Source: Ceratothoa steindachneri (lineage: Eukaryota > Arthropoda > Malacostraca > Isopoda > Cymothoidae). From it: a stretch of 64,000 nucleotides of DNA. The number at the start of each line of letters is the position of its first letter. The first letter of the stretch is position 1. The position numbers and the translations under genes are program-made. Shown piece after piece: positions 1 to 10,363 of the stretch. The stretch lies in assembly GCA_963969495.1 (NCBI GenBank), contig OZ018321.1, positions 127,640,437 through 127,704,436 of the forward strand. The letters run 5' to 3'. The notes under the pieces are model-generated. The model was not told where the DNA came from. It did no database searches and saw nothing but the letters and a program-made list of their open reading frames with translations.

Positions 1-1257
1 CAGTTGGCCTTCGAATTCCTGGTCAAACTCAACGTTTTCCTCGGGGGTAATCCTGAAAACGTTTTTCCAGAAGTTCCTGAAAATATCCTCGAGAACCACC
101 GGGTTCTCTATGTAGTCTCCGTTCTCCTTTATCCGAGCCTTGGGTCTTGGTGTAAGTCCCTTTAAGTTCCTAACTTGGCGCCAAAACTTAGCCGGGCTAA
201 GTTCGCTGTCGACTTTGGCCATCAAGTTGTTCCATATTTCCTTCCGTTGGAGGTTGATGGCCTCTCTAAGCTCTGAGCTTTGGCGTCGAAGCAGCAAGCT
301 CCTTTCCCGGCTGGGACCCTCCCGTCGTACTTCTTCGTAGACTTCCCTGAGAACGCGAGCGATATCTCCCATCTCCTCTGTCCATCTGGGCTGAGGAGGT
401 GTTTTATACCCTGTTACGGGTATGCTCTCGCGGTCCGCGTTCAGTATGGACGTTGTTATCCTTTCCAACTCCCTGTCAATCTCCTCTAACGACGCCGTGC
501 TGAGGTCAGCTGGTACATAGTCACTGAGTCGTTGCTTGTAACGATCCCAGTTGGCCAGGGCGTAATTTTTCCAGAGAGGGGCTGGGAGCTGGATTGGTGC
601 GAGAGATACTGTTGTGAGAATCGCTATGTGATTACTAGGGACTGTTGGGCCTAGCTCACTATGGTAGTTGAAAGGAAAGCCTTCACTTGTTAAGATTATG
701 TCAGGCTTGGTTGCTGATCTGGAAGTGATATAGGTCGGAAAATCCGGCCCTATCCTTTGAATGTTCTTTCTTCCCATAATCAGTTCCAAGCTCCGGCCTC
801 TATCGTTGGTACTACCATAGCCCGCCGCACGGCATCTAGCATTGAGGTCTCCCCCTAAGAATGCCATTCTGCGTTGGCCGAACAGTGTGTAAAAGTTGCA
901 TAACGGGAGATATGCTGGTCGAGGGGGTTGATATGCTGCAGCTATCACGAGGTCTCCTACCAAGGTGTGTACTTCGATTGCCACAAAGGACTCATCGAGT
1001 TCTGGTAGTTGTTTAAAGGAGATGTTCCTCTTGACAGCTATTGCAGCACCATCAAACCTTTCCTGGGAATGGTTCTTCATGACCACTCTGTAGCCCGGTA
1101 TTTTAATGCGACCAGCTGTAGTGTCGATACCGTGCTCTGTGATGAGAATGATGTCGGGGTCAAGCACACGGAATATGTTACCATATGCCGTGGCCTTCTC
1201 TTCCCATCCATTCACGTCGAGTGTCAGAATCCTCATTCTGTTGCTTACTCTCTCCAT
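1..1257 (-). CDS. LINE ORF2, APE-type endonuclease and linker (partial, open to edge)
   Basis: Starts at ATG 1255-1257, 10 nt after the ORF1 stop, and I read 419 codons to position 1 without a stop. The endonuclease shows DPDIILITEHG with the metal-binding Glu at residue 41, AYQPPR near residue 109, GDLNAR at 136-141, and SATKPDIILTS near 181. The final catalytic motif, normally SDH, reads SNH at residues 208-210 (codon AAT, plus-strand 631-633); copies B and F keep SDH. The enzyme class nicks target DNA to prime reverse transcription. The RT domain would lie left of the window. Whether the Asp-to-Asn change inactivates the enzyme is inference; the reading frame itself is seen directly. Confidence 0.85.
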   Translation of the reverse strand, partial: MERVSNRMRILTLDVNGWEEKATAYGNIFRVLDPDIILITEHGIDTTAGRIKIPGYRVVMKNHSQERFDGAAIAVKRNISFKQLPELDESFVAIEVHTLVGDLVIAAAYQPPRPAYLPLCNFYTLFGQRRMAFLGGDLNARCRAAGYGSTNDRGRSLELIMGRKNIQRIGPDFPTYITSRSATKPDIILTSEGFPFNYHSELGPTVPSNHIAILTTVSLAPIQLPAPLWKNYALANWDRYKQRLSDYVPADLSTASLEEIDRELERITTSILNADRESIPVTGYKTPPQPRWTEEMGDIARVLREVYEEVRREGPSRERSLLLRRQSSELREAINLQRKEIWNNLMAKVDSELSPAKFWRQVRNLKGLTPRPKARIKENGDYIENPVVLEDIFRNFWKNVFRITPEENVEFDQEFEGQL

Positions 1258-1267
1258 TATCTGTCAC

Positions 1268-2842
1268 CTAGTGTTTCTGGGTGACGTTCTTATTCCTCCC
1301 ATTCTTCTTCTTTCTGAACTCAGCATTAGAGATTTGCTCGCATGTGTTATGATGAAGGATAACATTCTGTGCGAGCAGGGCCTCTTCCACTGTTCCAGGG
1401 TCTACATCAGAGTCGTACTCCCATTTGTAGATCTTTGCTTTAATACCTTGGAAGATACTTCTGGACTCCATTTCCTCCAGGAAGGGGAATTGATCGCAGG
1501 CATATATTCTCAGGTTGATATAATTCGCCCGCAATCTCTTCGCTCTCTTCTTTTGTCCCTTCTTTTCCTGGGGTTTAGTTGCTTCAGCGTCCGAGGAGTC
1601 TGAAGATTCCGATGAACTGCTTGTTTCCGAGTTCGAGTGTTTCGCTGTGCTTGACTTGATTTGGGTGGGAGCAGGAGTTTTCGCCTCGACTGCTTCATTA
1701 TTCGCTTTTTTGCTTGGCTGTTTGCAAGCTTCAGCTTGCTCCGCTGACTGCTGGGCCTTTGGAGCCATCTGCAAATGCAGTACATCTCCAGAAGGGGGGT
1801 TGTCCGGGAACCACATTTGTTCCATCCCGTTCTTCGCCAGCATCTAGTTCAGAACAGTCGCGAATGTGCCCAGGCGAGCCAGATTCATGACGTGCGCATG
1901 AAGTATGCACGTCATAATTTTCGTGGATCCATCGTTCTCAATTTTGAGGTATGTTTTTCTGGCGTCCACCTCTGAGATGGCTGCCTTTGCTGCCTGGGCG
2001 TAGGACGTGTTCGCCTTGCGCGTTTCTTCGTTCTTTTTGGCGTCCTGTTTCTTCCTCATAACGTCCTTTTTTGCAGGGCATGACATGGCCATTGTTCGGT
2101 GACCCTGCCCGCAGCTCACGCATTTCTCCGTGGTGCTGACGCAATTGCGCCAATTGTGGCCAAGCTGGCTGCATTTGGAGCACGTTTCTTGTGGCTCCTT
2201 GCAGTCCTTGGTGGCGTGGGACTCCATCCTATAGCACTTGAAGCAGTACTGGACCGGAGTGAACTCTCTCTTTTTCACCTGCTCTCCGCTAATTTTGGCG
2301 TTGAACATTAATAGTTCATGCTCTTTCGCCTTCTGTGCCATGGTAGTCTCCGAGAAGACCACCTTGAACACGTGAGTGTAGTCGCCACCGTCCCTCCTAT
2401 TTTTAAATTTTATACTTTCAGCTACCTTAGCCCAGGCCTGCCGTAGCTCTATCTCTTCTTTTATTTCTTCCGCGGTATGCTGCCCAATCCAGGGATCGAT
2501 CCGGCGGCATACTACGCTTCTGTGGGCCAGGATCTAGGGTGGCACTGCTGGCTGCAGTCCTATGGCTCGAAGGACTTCGATTGCCTTTTCCTTGGATATA
2601 TCTTCAATATCCTTCTCCTTTTCGCATATCGCAATATAGCCCAACGATATATCAAGGAGCCTTACCATGGCAATTTCCAGTTTGCCGTACACGGCCTCGA
2701 AAGTGGATTCCCTGCTGGGCTCGGGTCGCCCGTCAACAACCCGCAGAGGAATCTGGGTCGTGTGGTCTTGGGCCATCTCTTCTTGAGAGTGGCCCCTCAG
2801 CACTGCTTTTTGGTTATCACAGATGCTCTCGTTGTTGCTCAA
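1268..2842 (-). pseudogene. LINE ORF1 (gag-like nucleic-acid-binding protein), two amber stops
   Basis: About 524 codons in one frame from ATG at 2842 to TAG at 1268-1270, interrupted only by TAG codons at 2534-2536 and 1844-1846. An N-terminal half of unknown fold is followed by three zinc knuckles at about residues 200-250: CFKCYRMESHATKDC (CX2CX5HX4C), CSKCSQLGHNWRNC (CX2CX4HX4C) and CVSCGQGHRTMAMSC (CX2CX3HX6C). A Ser/Glu/Lys-rich linker and a C-terminal module around the motif YKWE (residue ~473) follow; that module recurs in copies B, F and G. The family role would be binding element RNA to form the RNP and acting as a chaperone. Aligned sister copies carry sense codons at both stop positions, so simple nonsense mutation is the likeliest reading. 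Confidence 0.8.
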
Positions 2843-2930
2843 TAAGATGCACCTATTCCTCGTGGTCTTCTGTATAGGGTTATTTGGAGACTCCCTCTAC
2901 CTCGTCGCTAAGCTTACGTGAACGTGAACT

Positions 2931-3944
2931 GCCAAATGGGGGTGATGAATGATGAGATCTCTTCAGCGTCGATTTTTGAAATGAAATTCTGCTGCCTTCT
3001 CTTCTAAAGTTCAACATTCGGCCTAAAAAGTAATTAGTAAACAATAAAAGAGTAAATACCGTCAACATTATAATCAATATATCTCCGAACGTTAAAAAAT
3101 AAACATATTATCCCTATTTCTTTATAATTAGTCATTTTCGTATGCAGTTTCTCATTTGTATCACTAACTAAATTATTTATTTATTTTTTATTATTTTTTT
3201 CTTCCCCGTTAAATGGAGGAACTTTAGTACCGTTTTAAAAACTAACAAAAGACAAGAATATAATATTTTGAGGTGAATAATTAAAAAAAAATAAATAAAT
3301 AAAAATCTGTGTAAACGGCAGTAGGCAATTATTACAATGCATTGGCCTCTATATAATTAGTTTAAATAAAATAAATGGAGAATTTAAAAGAGAATTTGTC
3401 TCTGAGCACTAACATAAGAGATATACTGGCATTTGGAAAGTATTGAAGGGATGTTTCCAAGACTTCACCATGTCAACTAAATAAACATCGAAACTTAGCC
3501 CTTAAATGAATTTAATCTTAAAGAAAAACAATTAAAATAATGGCTTTGTATTATTTCTGTTAAAATTAATATATCTTTAATTAAAAACAAACCATAGACA
3601 AGAAACTAAACTCCCCCAAACCTCTATTTGAATCTATTAAACGCTCTAACTATGAAACCATTTTATCCATTAAATATTAAGGAAAACTATCTTATTACTT
3701 ACTTATGTATAGTTAAATAACAATTGTAAGCTTCTATAATTAGGTAAAACATTGTAAAATAAATTAATGTAAGTAGAATGTACAAATTTAATGTTATTTG
3801 GAATTCATATCGAATTGGTAGTCACCAAGCCGAACCAAGAACCCTATCTGGTTATCCAGGAGTGGTGCCAAAACACGGTAACAAATCACACTTCATAACA
3901 AAATTACTTACAACATGGCTACAACACCTATACGACTACAAAAC
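2931..3944. other. AT-rich stretch without recognisable gene
   Basis: Very A/T-rich sequence upstream of LINE copy A. I see no coding motif, no clear inverted repeat and no RNA gene. The small open frames here carry no recognisable domain. Confidence 0.5.
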
Positions 3945-4935
3945 AGATATTACGTTCTTTACTTTGCTCTGGAATCCCCTCCCCCCACATAAAAAGATAT
4001 TAAACTCTTTACTTTGTTCTTAAAACTCGAACACAGAATAAATATTAACCTCAAAAATCAACTTCAAAATATATTAAGGTCTTTAATTTGCTCTCGAAAA
4101 TCAACCCCAAAACAGATAATAATTTATGTACTTTGTTCAACTCTCGAAAATCTAACTCAAAACAGATATTAAGCTAATTACTTTGCTTTCGGAAATCACA
4201 CCCAAGTCAGATATTAAGCTCTTTCCTTTCTCAAAAATCAACCGCCAAAAATTATGAAACTCTTTTCTTTGATTTTTAAAACCAAATCAAAAACAGATAT
4301 TTAGCTCTTTCATATGCAATCGAAAATATAACACAGAAAAGAGAGTAAGTTCTTTACTTTGCTCAAAAAACAACCGCAAAACTGATATTAAGCTCTTAGT
4401 TTGTTCCCGAAAATTAACCCTAAACATATATGAAGCTCTTTACATTGTTCTGGAAAAACAAAAACCCAAACTGATATTTAGCGTAGTCTGCACTCGAAAA
4501 TCAGAGACAAAACAGCTGTTAAAGCTGTTCTTTACTTTGGTCTCGAAAATCAATCTCCCAACAGACATTAAGCTTTTTCCTTTAATTAAAAAATCCCCAA
4601 AATTCATGGCAATAACAAGTATTAAGTAATTTAATATGTTCTCGAAAAACAAAATCCAAAACCGATATTAAACTCTACTTTGTTCTCGAAAATCAACCCG
4701 TAGATATTTATGAAGCTCTTCAATTTTCTCTTAAAAACAACTCTCAAACAGATATGGAGCTCTTTACTCTACCCTCAAAATAAAACACAAAGCCATTAGT
4801 AAGCTCCTTACTTTGCTCTCGAAATTCAATCACCTAAGAGATATTAAGCTCTTTACTTTGCTCTAGATAATCAACCCTAAAATAGATATTAAGCTCTTTA
4901 CTTTGCTCTAGAAAACAACCCCAAAACAAATATTT
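3945..4935. repeat. Degenerate minisatellite, ~46-bp unit, about 20 copies
   Basis: A tandem array whose unit contains the phrases AGATATTAAGCTCTTTACTT and TTGCTCTCGAAAATCAACCC in sequence. The phrase CTTTACTTTGCTCT or a near variant recurs about every 45-55 bp from 3953 to 4915. Units are diverged in the middle of the array and most alike at the right end (about 4790-4930), where three consecutive copies are almost identical. No open frame or promoter motif accompanies it. Confidence 0.8.
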
Positions 4936-6219
4936 ATATAAGACGTCTTTCCCAGGGAACCAGGTTTTGCCGTCAGCAAAACCTTGTCCATTAGTAGATT
5001 GAGAGAGCGGGTCTCAAGTGAAAATAAAGTGAATCAGAAAATGCGTGAAACCACGCATTGTGTAAGTTTTGACACATTTTCCGTTTAAAATGTGACTCAC
5101 CTGGCGATTTTCTTACCCAATTCAATATGAAAAATTCAGGTGTTGTTCTAATATAGAATCTATATTGAATTTTGCCATTTCTCGCATAGCAACCTCTTTT
5201 AATTTTATTAAAAATGCTGTAGTTTGGTTTTGTATGAGTATCTAATTACTTCATAAGTAATTAAACGAAACTTTCAACATTGTATCTTTTGCTCCTGTAT
5301 AAGGGTTAATTCGTTCCTATACATCGAAAATCGCAGCAGCAACGATATGATACTAAAGATTAAAGCATCAGGATAATGATGACAACTGCTCTTTTACGAC
5401 ATATGAGCGAGAATAAGCCAGACTTGTTTTGTTATGTATCTCAGCTGTGCTCTTAATCCTTTAAAACAACAGGCAACATGTTTGTCGAAAGGAAAAATCA
5501 CTTATTAGATGATAAAGGACAGCTGGTGGAGGCAAGGTCAGATTAAAGGGGCTCGGCACCGGGCACAGAGTTATTGCGCATTGGAACGACGGGGCAGAAG
5601 ATAGAAAAGTTACATTAACAGTATAAAATTCGTTATTTTATTTACAGAAATGTGCTGAACTATTGTAGCCGAGTATAGTTGATTATTCCGGCGACAAGAG
5701 CAAAGTTTATGGATAGGTTAACTGTTAAAGTCGCAAAAATAACACCGGTATTTGCTTATTGTCGCTGAAGTGTTTAAATGAAAGTAAACCTACACTTAGG
5801 TGGAATTTAGACAAGGTTTGATTTCTCACATCGCAAATTCACTGCACTTCAAGAAGTGGCCATATAAAAACTGTAGCACTAAAATTTCAGTACAAAGAAA
5901 GGAGAAAGAGATTATGTTTACAATACTGCAGCATTTTTCTTAATTCATGAACTAACTATGCGGTACAACAAAAAGGTCGATTTAAAAACATGCTAATCAT
6001 CTTATTTCTAATATTTACCAACCATTATAAAGAAAAAATGTAGTTAATCCTTTTCTTATTTGCAGATATATTAAAATATTTAAGCATCATCACCTTTACA
6101 GTCTTCTTCTTCCCTTGATAGACTTTTGCTTCGCTTCCAACACTTTCGGCAAATCAGCTTATTTTAAAAGCTTGGATGGAGTCTAGGAAAAAATCACCCA
6201 TGGTAAATTTTTAGGCATA
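4936..6219. other. Non-coding stretch, nothing recognised
   Basis: Lies between the minisatellite and the mariner element. I looked for conserved transposase, RT or gag motifs and for inverted repeats and found none. A hairpin-like stretch around 4960-4980 (GTTTTGCCGTCAGCAAAAC) is short and unexplained. Confidence 0.4.
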
Positions 6220-6221
6220 TA

Positions 6222-7088
6222 CTAGGGATGATCAATAAGTTTTGCAAATCGGTGAGGCAAAACAGAGGAAGGGGGATGGGGTTAGTGGGGGTGTTAGGAC
6301 AAGTTATGACAAGTCGGGACCTGCAGCCGCTCGCGTCTGCCTCGTCTATTTAAGAAGCAGTAGCTGATCGCAGATCGTCAGTCACAAATTTTTCAACAAT
6401 GGAGAAGGTTAAGCACCGCGCAGTGATCAAATTTTGACCAAGGAAGGCAAGAAAGCAAAAGAGATCCATGAACGCATGGTTGCAGTGTACACTGACACCG
6501 CCCCTTCCTATGTAACCATTGCTCGCTGGAATAGGGAGTTCCGCCATGGTCGTGAGTCCCTTGAAGATGACCCCCGTCCAGGACGCCCGTCAGACGTGAC
6601 CAACGAGGACAATGTGGCCCGTGTGGAGAGGATGATCCTCAAAAATCGACGGGTGAAGGTCGAATAAATCGGGCGAGAACTTGGAATATCACATGGAAGT
6701 GTTATCAACATCATCCACGACAATTTGGCCATGACCAAGGTCTCTGCCCGTTGGGTCCACAGAAACCTCACCCCCCATGATTTGAGGAGCTCAACCATCC
6801 CCACTACAGTCCAGATCTGGCCCCTAGCGACTACTTTTTATTCTGCCAGCTCAAGGCTGCACTGCGTGGACGCCGGTTTGGGGACGATGAAGATGTCCAG
6901 CTCGCCGTCCAGGAGTGGATTGAACAGTAGTCGGTAGATTTCTGGTTGTCGGGAATTTGAAGCCTCAGGGACAAGTGGCGCAAGTGCATTGAAGTTGAGG
7001 GTAGTTATTTTGAAAAAAATAATAAAACACTTTTCCTCATATCTCGTTTCCTTATATCCGAATTGCAAAACTTATTGACCGCCCCTCG
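6222..7088 (+). mobile_element. mariner DNA transposon, internally deleted
   Basis: Bounded by TA dinucleotides at 6220-6221 and 7089-7090, the target preference of the superfamily. Imperfect terminal inverted repeats share the core GTCAATAAGTTTTGCAA (right end, inverted) and ATCAATAAGTTTTGCAA (left end). The element is 867 bp, while full mariners are about 1.3 kb; the missing part is the middle of the transposase gene. The two TIRs match at about 16 of the first 20 positions. Confidence 0.9.
6399..7015 (+). pseudogene. mariner transposase pseudogene
   Basis: ATG at 6399-6401 opens a frame reading MEKVKHRAVIKF, then a stop. Deletion of one T in a T-run near 6435 explains it, since the next frame continues with TKEGKKAKEIHERM and an N-terminal helix-turn-helix region including RPGRPSDV. 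A TAA at about 6665 interrupts the second HTH part, which continues IGRELGISHGSV. After NLTPHD (about 6780) roughly 430 bp are missing, removing the first two catalytic Asp residues. The C-terminal end resumes with HPHYSPDLAPSDYFLF, whose last Asp is the third residue of a DD34D triad. Two further stops lie near 6930 and 6958. It cannot make active transposase. Confidence 0.88.
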
Positions 7089-7446
7089 TAGGCAATTTCG
7101 TCTGTTATATTCTAAAAGCAATTGATTTGTAAAATTTTAGAATTTTGCACAGTCATAAATATGTTTATAGTTATATTGATATTTTTACGGCTATGACTAT
7201 ATCTAGTATCAAAAATAGTATTAAATATAAATTTTTTATCACATCCTATAAAAGAAATATTCATAGAGAAGATAAATTCCAAATTTTTGGCCGAACTGTT
7301 GTTATAAATGCATTCTCCCATGAACATAAAATTCATGATGAGTTCAACAAGGTTAGTTGATGGTATATTATACAATCCTATACAGTTTCAGACGATAGAA
7401 GCCATGTAATGAAAATTAGATGTTATGAATAAGGAATTTTGAACTA
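7089..7446. other. AT-rich non-coding stretch
   Basis: About 360 bp between the mariner right end and the inverted-repeat element. Overlapping open frames on both strands have no recognisable motif. Nothing else seen. Confidence 0.4.
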
Positions 7447-7869
7447 AAGAATTATGAAAGAAAGATGATATATATGCGATTTCGTTTTGTTTTGCCTTTT
7501 TTTTTTAGACCAAACAAGGATCAAACCTAGATTAAGCAGAAGTGCCATTCGCTTTTATGGCTACTGCAGTAACCACGAGGTTCGAACCCTACCTATTTTT
7601 CTATTTCTTTAACGAAGGATATGGATGGTCGCCGACTGGTTAGCGCAGTGGCGTGAAAACCGAAGAGCGTTCAATGACATACGTTCTAACCCGACCCATT
7701 TCCACTTTCTTTAACGAATAAAAGAGTTTATATTATTTTAATCCGTTGGCTCTCTTTCTCTCTCTATCTTTGTCTTCCTTCTTTCTTAATCTAAGTTTGA
7801 TCTTTGTTTTGTCATAAAAAGATAAAACAAAACCAAATCACATGTATATCATCTTTCTTTATTTCTTAT
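7447..7869. repeat. Inverted-repeat (fold-back/MITE-like) element with ~85-bp arms
   Basis: The left arm (about 7447-7536) and right arm (about 7785-7869) are inverted copies. Both contain AGAAAGATGATAT at the outer side and CTTAATCTA at the inner side (given in right-arm sense). Identity is roughly 80-85 percent by eye, with small indels in the A/T-run. The 250-bp loop carries the SINE-like units. I could not settle a target-site duplication, so the exact ends are approximate and the superfamily is unknown. Confidence 0.7.
7540..7735 (+). repeat. Two tandem tRNA-derived SINE-like units
   Basis: The first unit has a B-box-like GGTTCGAACCC at about 7580 followed by CTATTTCTTTAACGAA. The second has an A-box-like ACTGGTTAGCGCAGTGG near 7635, a degraded B-box CGTTCTAACCC near 7684, and the tail TTTCCACTTTCTTTAACGAA. 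The shared tail shows that the two units are related. The SINE at 24879 has the same GTTCGAA plus TTTCCACTTTC order. They lack tRNA pairing in the acceptor and anticodon arms, so this is not a tRNA gene. Confidence 0.55.
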
Positions 7870-8117
7870 GCCTCGTCCAATATAACGAATCGCACTCTCT
7901 GGCACTATCAGACACTCACCTTTCCGGCACCACTATTGTTACACAATCACCAGAACCTTTCGCTTCCGGAGAAAACATCTAAGACAGATACTCCATGAAA
8001 AAATTGCCTAATGTAAGATAGTAAACATTTACTTTTAGATGCCCCCAAAAGAGGCCATAACAAGAAATTCTTAATCCACCTTGAACACTCACACAACAAC
8101 GAATTTTCATTGGAAGT

Positions 8118-8215
8118 GTTAACACAGTAGCTTGTATCGTGACGTCACTAAGCCCCGCCTATCAATTCATCGGTGATTTTAACTGGGTCTGCTGGTTTTA
8201 ACTTATAAAAACCAA
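8118..8215 (+). promoter_or_regulatory. Promoter-like CRE, GC-box and TATA box (possible LTR U3 end)
   Basis: A perfect palindromic CRE, TGACGTCA, lies at 8140-8147, followed by CCCCGCC at about 8153 and TATAAAA at 8204-8210. The spacing suits a pol II core promoter, with initiation expected near 8235. TGTTAACA at 8118 could be an LTR terminus, and downstream sequence to ~8570 contains no ORF of note. This may be a solo LTR or the remaining 5' end of an element. The assignment to a specific family is not supported. Confidence 0.4.
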
Positions 8216-8235
8216 GAGCATAGCTCCTTTTAGAA

Positions 8236-8700
8236 ATGACTGCTCTGGTTGCTGGATGCTAGTCTGCTCTCCTTACTCTGGTGAAGAATATTTTTGTGCT
8301 TTGCCAATTTTACTTCCGAGATTGTGAATTTTAGACTCGCATGTCTAAGTGTTTATATCGTACGAGTAAGTGCTATAAACAGTGAAAATATCATTGACGG
8401 ATTTTGCCGTAAATTAAGAGTGAATTTTTCGAGTAAAATTGAAAAAGCCCGTGGCGGGGATCGAACTTGCTTCCCCACCCCTCGCCGTCCTTCATCGAGT
8501 CTTCCTTGTTCTGACAACGACCTGTGGGCATTCAAAAAGCGCCCTTCTCCGAAGGTAAAGTGCCCTGGGAAAAACTAGATTTTTTGGAATGGGAGACCTT
8601 TCTTCAATAACCGTTTCCCTTAAAACTTCGTGATAGATATTCTCTTAAACTACATACACGCACACTTACAAACACAAACAAACACACGCTCACTCCGTGG
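8236..8700. other. Leader-like stretch upstream of LINE copy B
   Basis: No clear coding motif. On the minus strand GCAAGTTCGATCCCC (about 8454-8468) resembles a pol III B-box, possibly a SINE fragment. GCCCTGGGAAAAAC near 8562 resembles GCCCTGAGAAAAAC at 19308, inside an LTR fragment, so part of this stretch may be LTR-derived. Confidence 0.35.
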
Positions 8701-8759
8701 GGATTTTCAATTTGAAGTTTATCTTTTCCAGACTAACATATGAAGATATGGAGAGGTAA

Positions 8760-10290
8760 ATGAGGGAGACCCGGCGGATACCGCTGAAGATCCGCTCCGA
8801 TGGCCCCAAGCCTGATCGAGTGAGAATCTTCGCTAAAATTTATGGGGATATGGGAATCGCGCTCGTAAGATTAATCGACACACATAATGGGTACGCGGCC
8901 ATTTGCTCAAAGGAGAGTGATTGCGAAGCACTCACCTTCCTTAAAGAAGCAGAATGCCTAAAAACACTAAACTTAAAACCACACACACTGCCACAAATAA
9001 AGACTCGCAGAAGCATTATCCTTCGCCGCCTCGATCCATGGGTTGGGCCTAGAGCACTCCGTTGAAGAAATTCATGTGGAGGTGGAAAAGAACCACATCT
9101 GGGCAAAGGTATCGGAGATTATTAAATTCAAGCAATACACACATGTATTCAAAATAGTCTTTTGTGATACGGCAATGGCAGTTAAGGCTACGGAGGGAGG
9201 TATGCTCCTCTTTAACGCCCGTGTTTGCCCTAAGCAGATCGAACGTGAAGAGTTTATCGACCTCTAGATGTGTTTCAAATGCTATAAGTCTGAGGAGCAC
9301 ACCACGGCCACCTGCCCCAGGAAGAACGTTCTTTGTGCTCTATTTGCTCGTCAGATGCACAGTCTTGGAGGAGTTATAATAGCATCTCTCTGAAGTACCT
9401 GAACTGTGCAGGAGAACATAAGACGCTCTCTATGGCTTGCCCGGTTAAAAAAGAGCTCTTGTAGAAAAAAGCTAACCAAAAGAGACAGGAAGAAGAAAAC
9501 AAAGTGAACATTACCTACGCCAAGGTTGCTAAAGCTGCTGTTGTGGAATCTCGGGAAAATAGAACATACCTCCACGTCGAGAGTGAAAACTCGACCAAAA
9601 TTATGTTTCATCTACTATGCTCACATTGCGAATCTCTCCTTTCCCGTGTGCTTTGCGGATGAACTAAATAGAAGGCTGACTCATAATGGGATGCAGGAAA
9701 TGTGGTTTCTCCAAAATCCACGGTCGGAGGAGATTCTTAAGATTAGTCTCATACCCCAGTGCGAGACTAGTTGTCAGAAGCTCCCTACCCCCAACAGCGA
9801 GCCAGTTCTCTCCAGAGATCCTAGGATCCAAGCTCAAGCAGCAAATGAAGCAAAGACACACACTGAGAAGCAGAACGACACACAAATTGCACAATAAACA
9901 AACTCACTCACCCACACACAGAAGGATAATGAGGTTACGGTGACTGAGATTGCGAGACCTGAGGAAGGCAGCACGCTCGCCCCGCTCACGGAAAACCTCA
10001 CAGCCTCAAAGACGTTCGAGATCATCCTCTTCTTGTAATAGGGAAGGTATTCGCTGTCGAAATGTCCCTTTTTTTCTAAAGAGATAGATGCCCTTGATGT
10101 ATCGGAAGGAATAATACCCGGAAGATACAAATGGGAATTCACCTCGGACGACTGCAGCGAAAAACAAGTCAAGGAGTCTTTACTCTAAGGCTTAATAAAA
10201 CTGACACCCGAAACCTTTATCATTCTAACGGACGGCGAATACAGGAAAAAACCGTACAGGAAAAACAATCACGCCGCTAAACACTCCACA
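8760..10290 (+). pseudogene. LINE ORF1 pseudogene (copy B)
   Basis: The N-terminal part reads from 8760 through DTHNGYAAICSKESDCEAL to LDPWVG at about 9045, where the frame shifts. It continues HVEVEKNHIWAKVSEIIKF and THVFKIVFCDTAMAV to 9267. Knuckle 1 is CFKCYKSEEHTTATC just after a TAG at 9267-9269, again with CX2CX5HX4C spacing, and the third knuckle is CAGEHKTLSMAC. A Lys-rich and Ser/Thr-rich linker follows in several frames. The C-terminal module with GRYKWEFTSDD sits at about 10118-10150 and ends near EYRKKPYRKNN. The protein would bind RNA in an intact element; this copy is dead. Confidence 0.75.
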
Positions 10291-10363
10291 AGGACCTAAG
10301 CTCCTAAGAGAATAAGTTCTAAAAACAACATGAACACACACAGGAATCTATTGTGAACAGGAC

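Larger units (their letters stand above)
1..2930 (-). mobile_element. Family-1 LINE, copy A (5' part, best preserved)
   Basis: A non-LTR retrotransposon read on the minus strand, with ORF1 (gag-like) followed 10 nt later by ORF2 (endonuclease then RT). The element runs off the left edge before the RT domain. The order of zinc-knuckle ORF1, APE-type endonuclease and RT (RT seen in sister copies) fits the Jockey/I/R1 superfamily. Copies B, C, D, E, F and G in this window belong to the same family by shared ORF1 and ORF2 motifs. Copy A is the least damaged: I see only two in-frame stops across ORF1 and none in the visible 419 codons of ORF2. The 5' boundary near 2930 is approximate, set where similarity to an ORF1 leader ends. 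Confidence 0.85.

Noticed and set aside
3945..4935. CRISPR array
   Set aside because: Eukaryotic context, no conserved repeat with unique spacers, units diverge throughout; it is a minisatellite.
7625..7735. tRNA gene
   Set aside because: A- and B-box-like words are present, but the acceptor, D and anticodon stems do not pair; called SINE-like instead.
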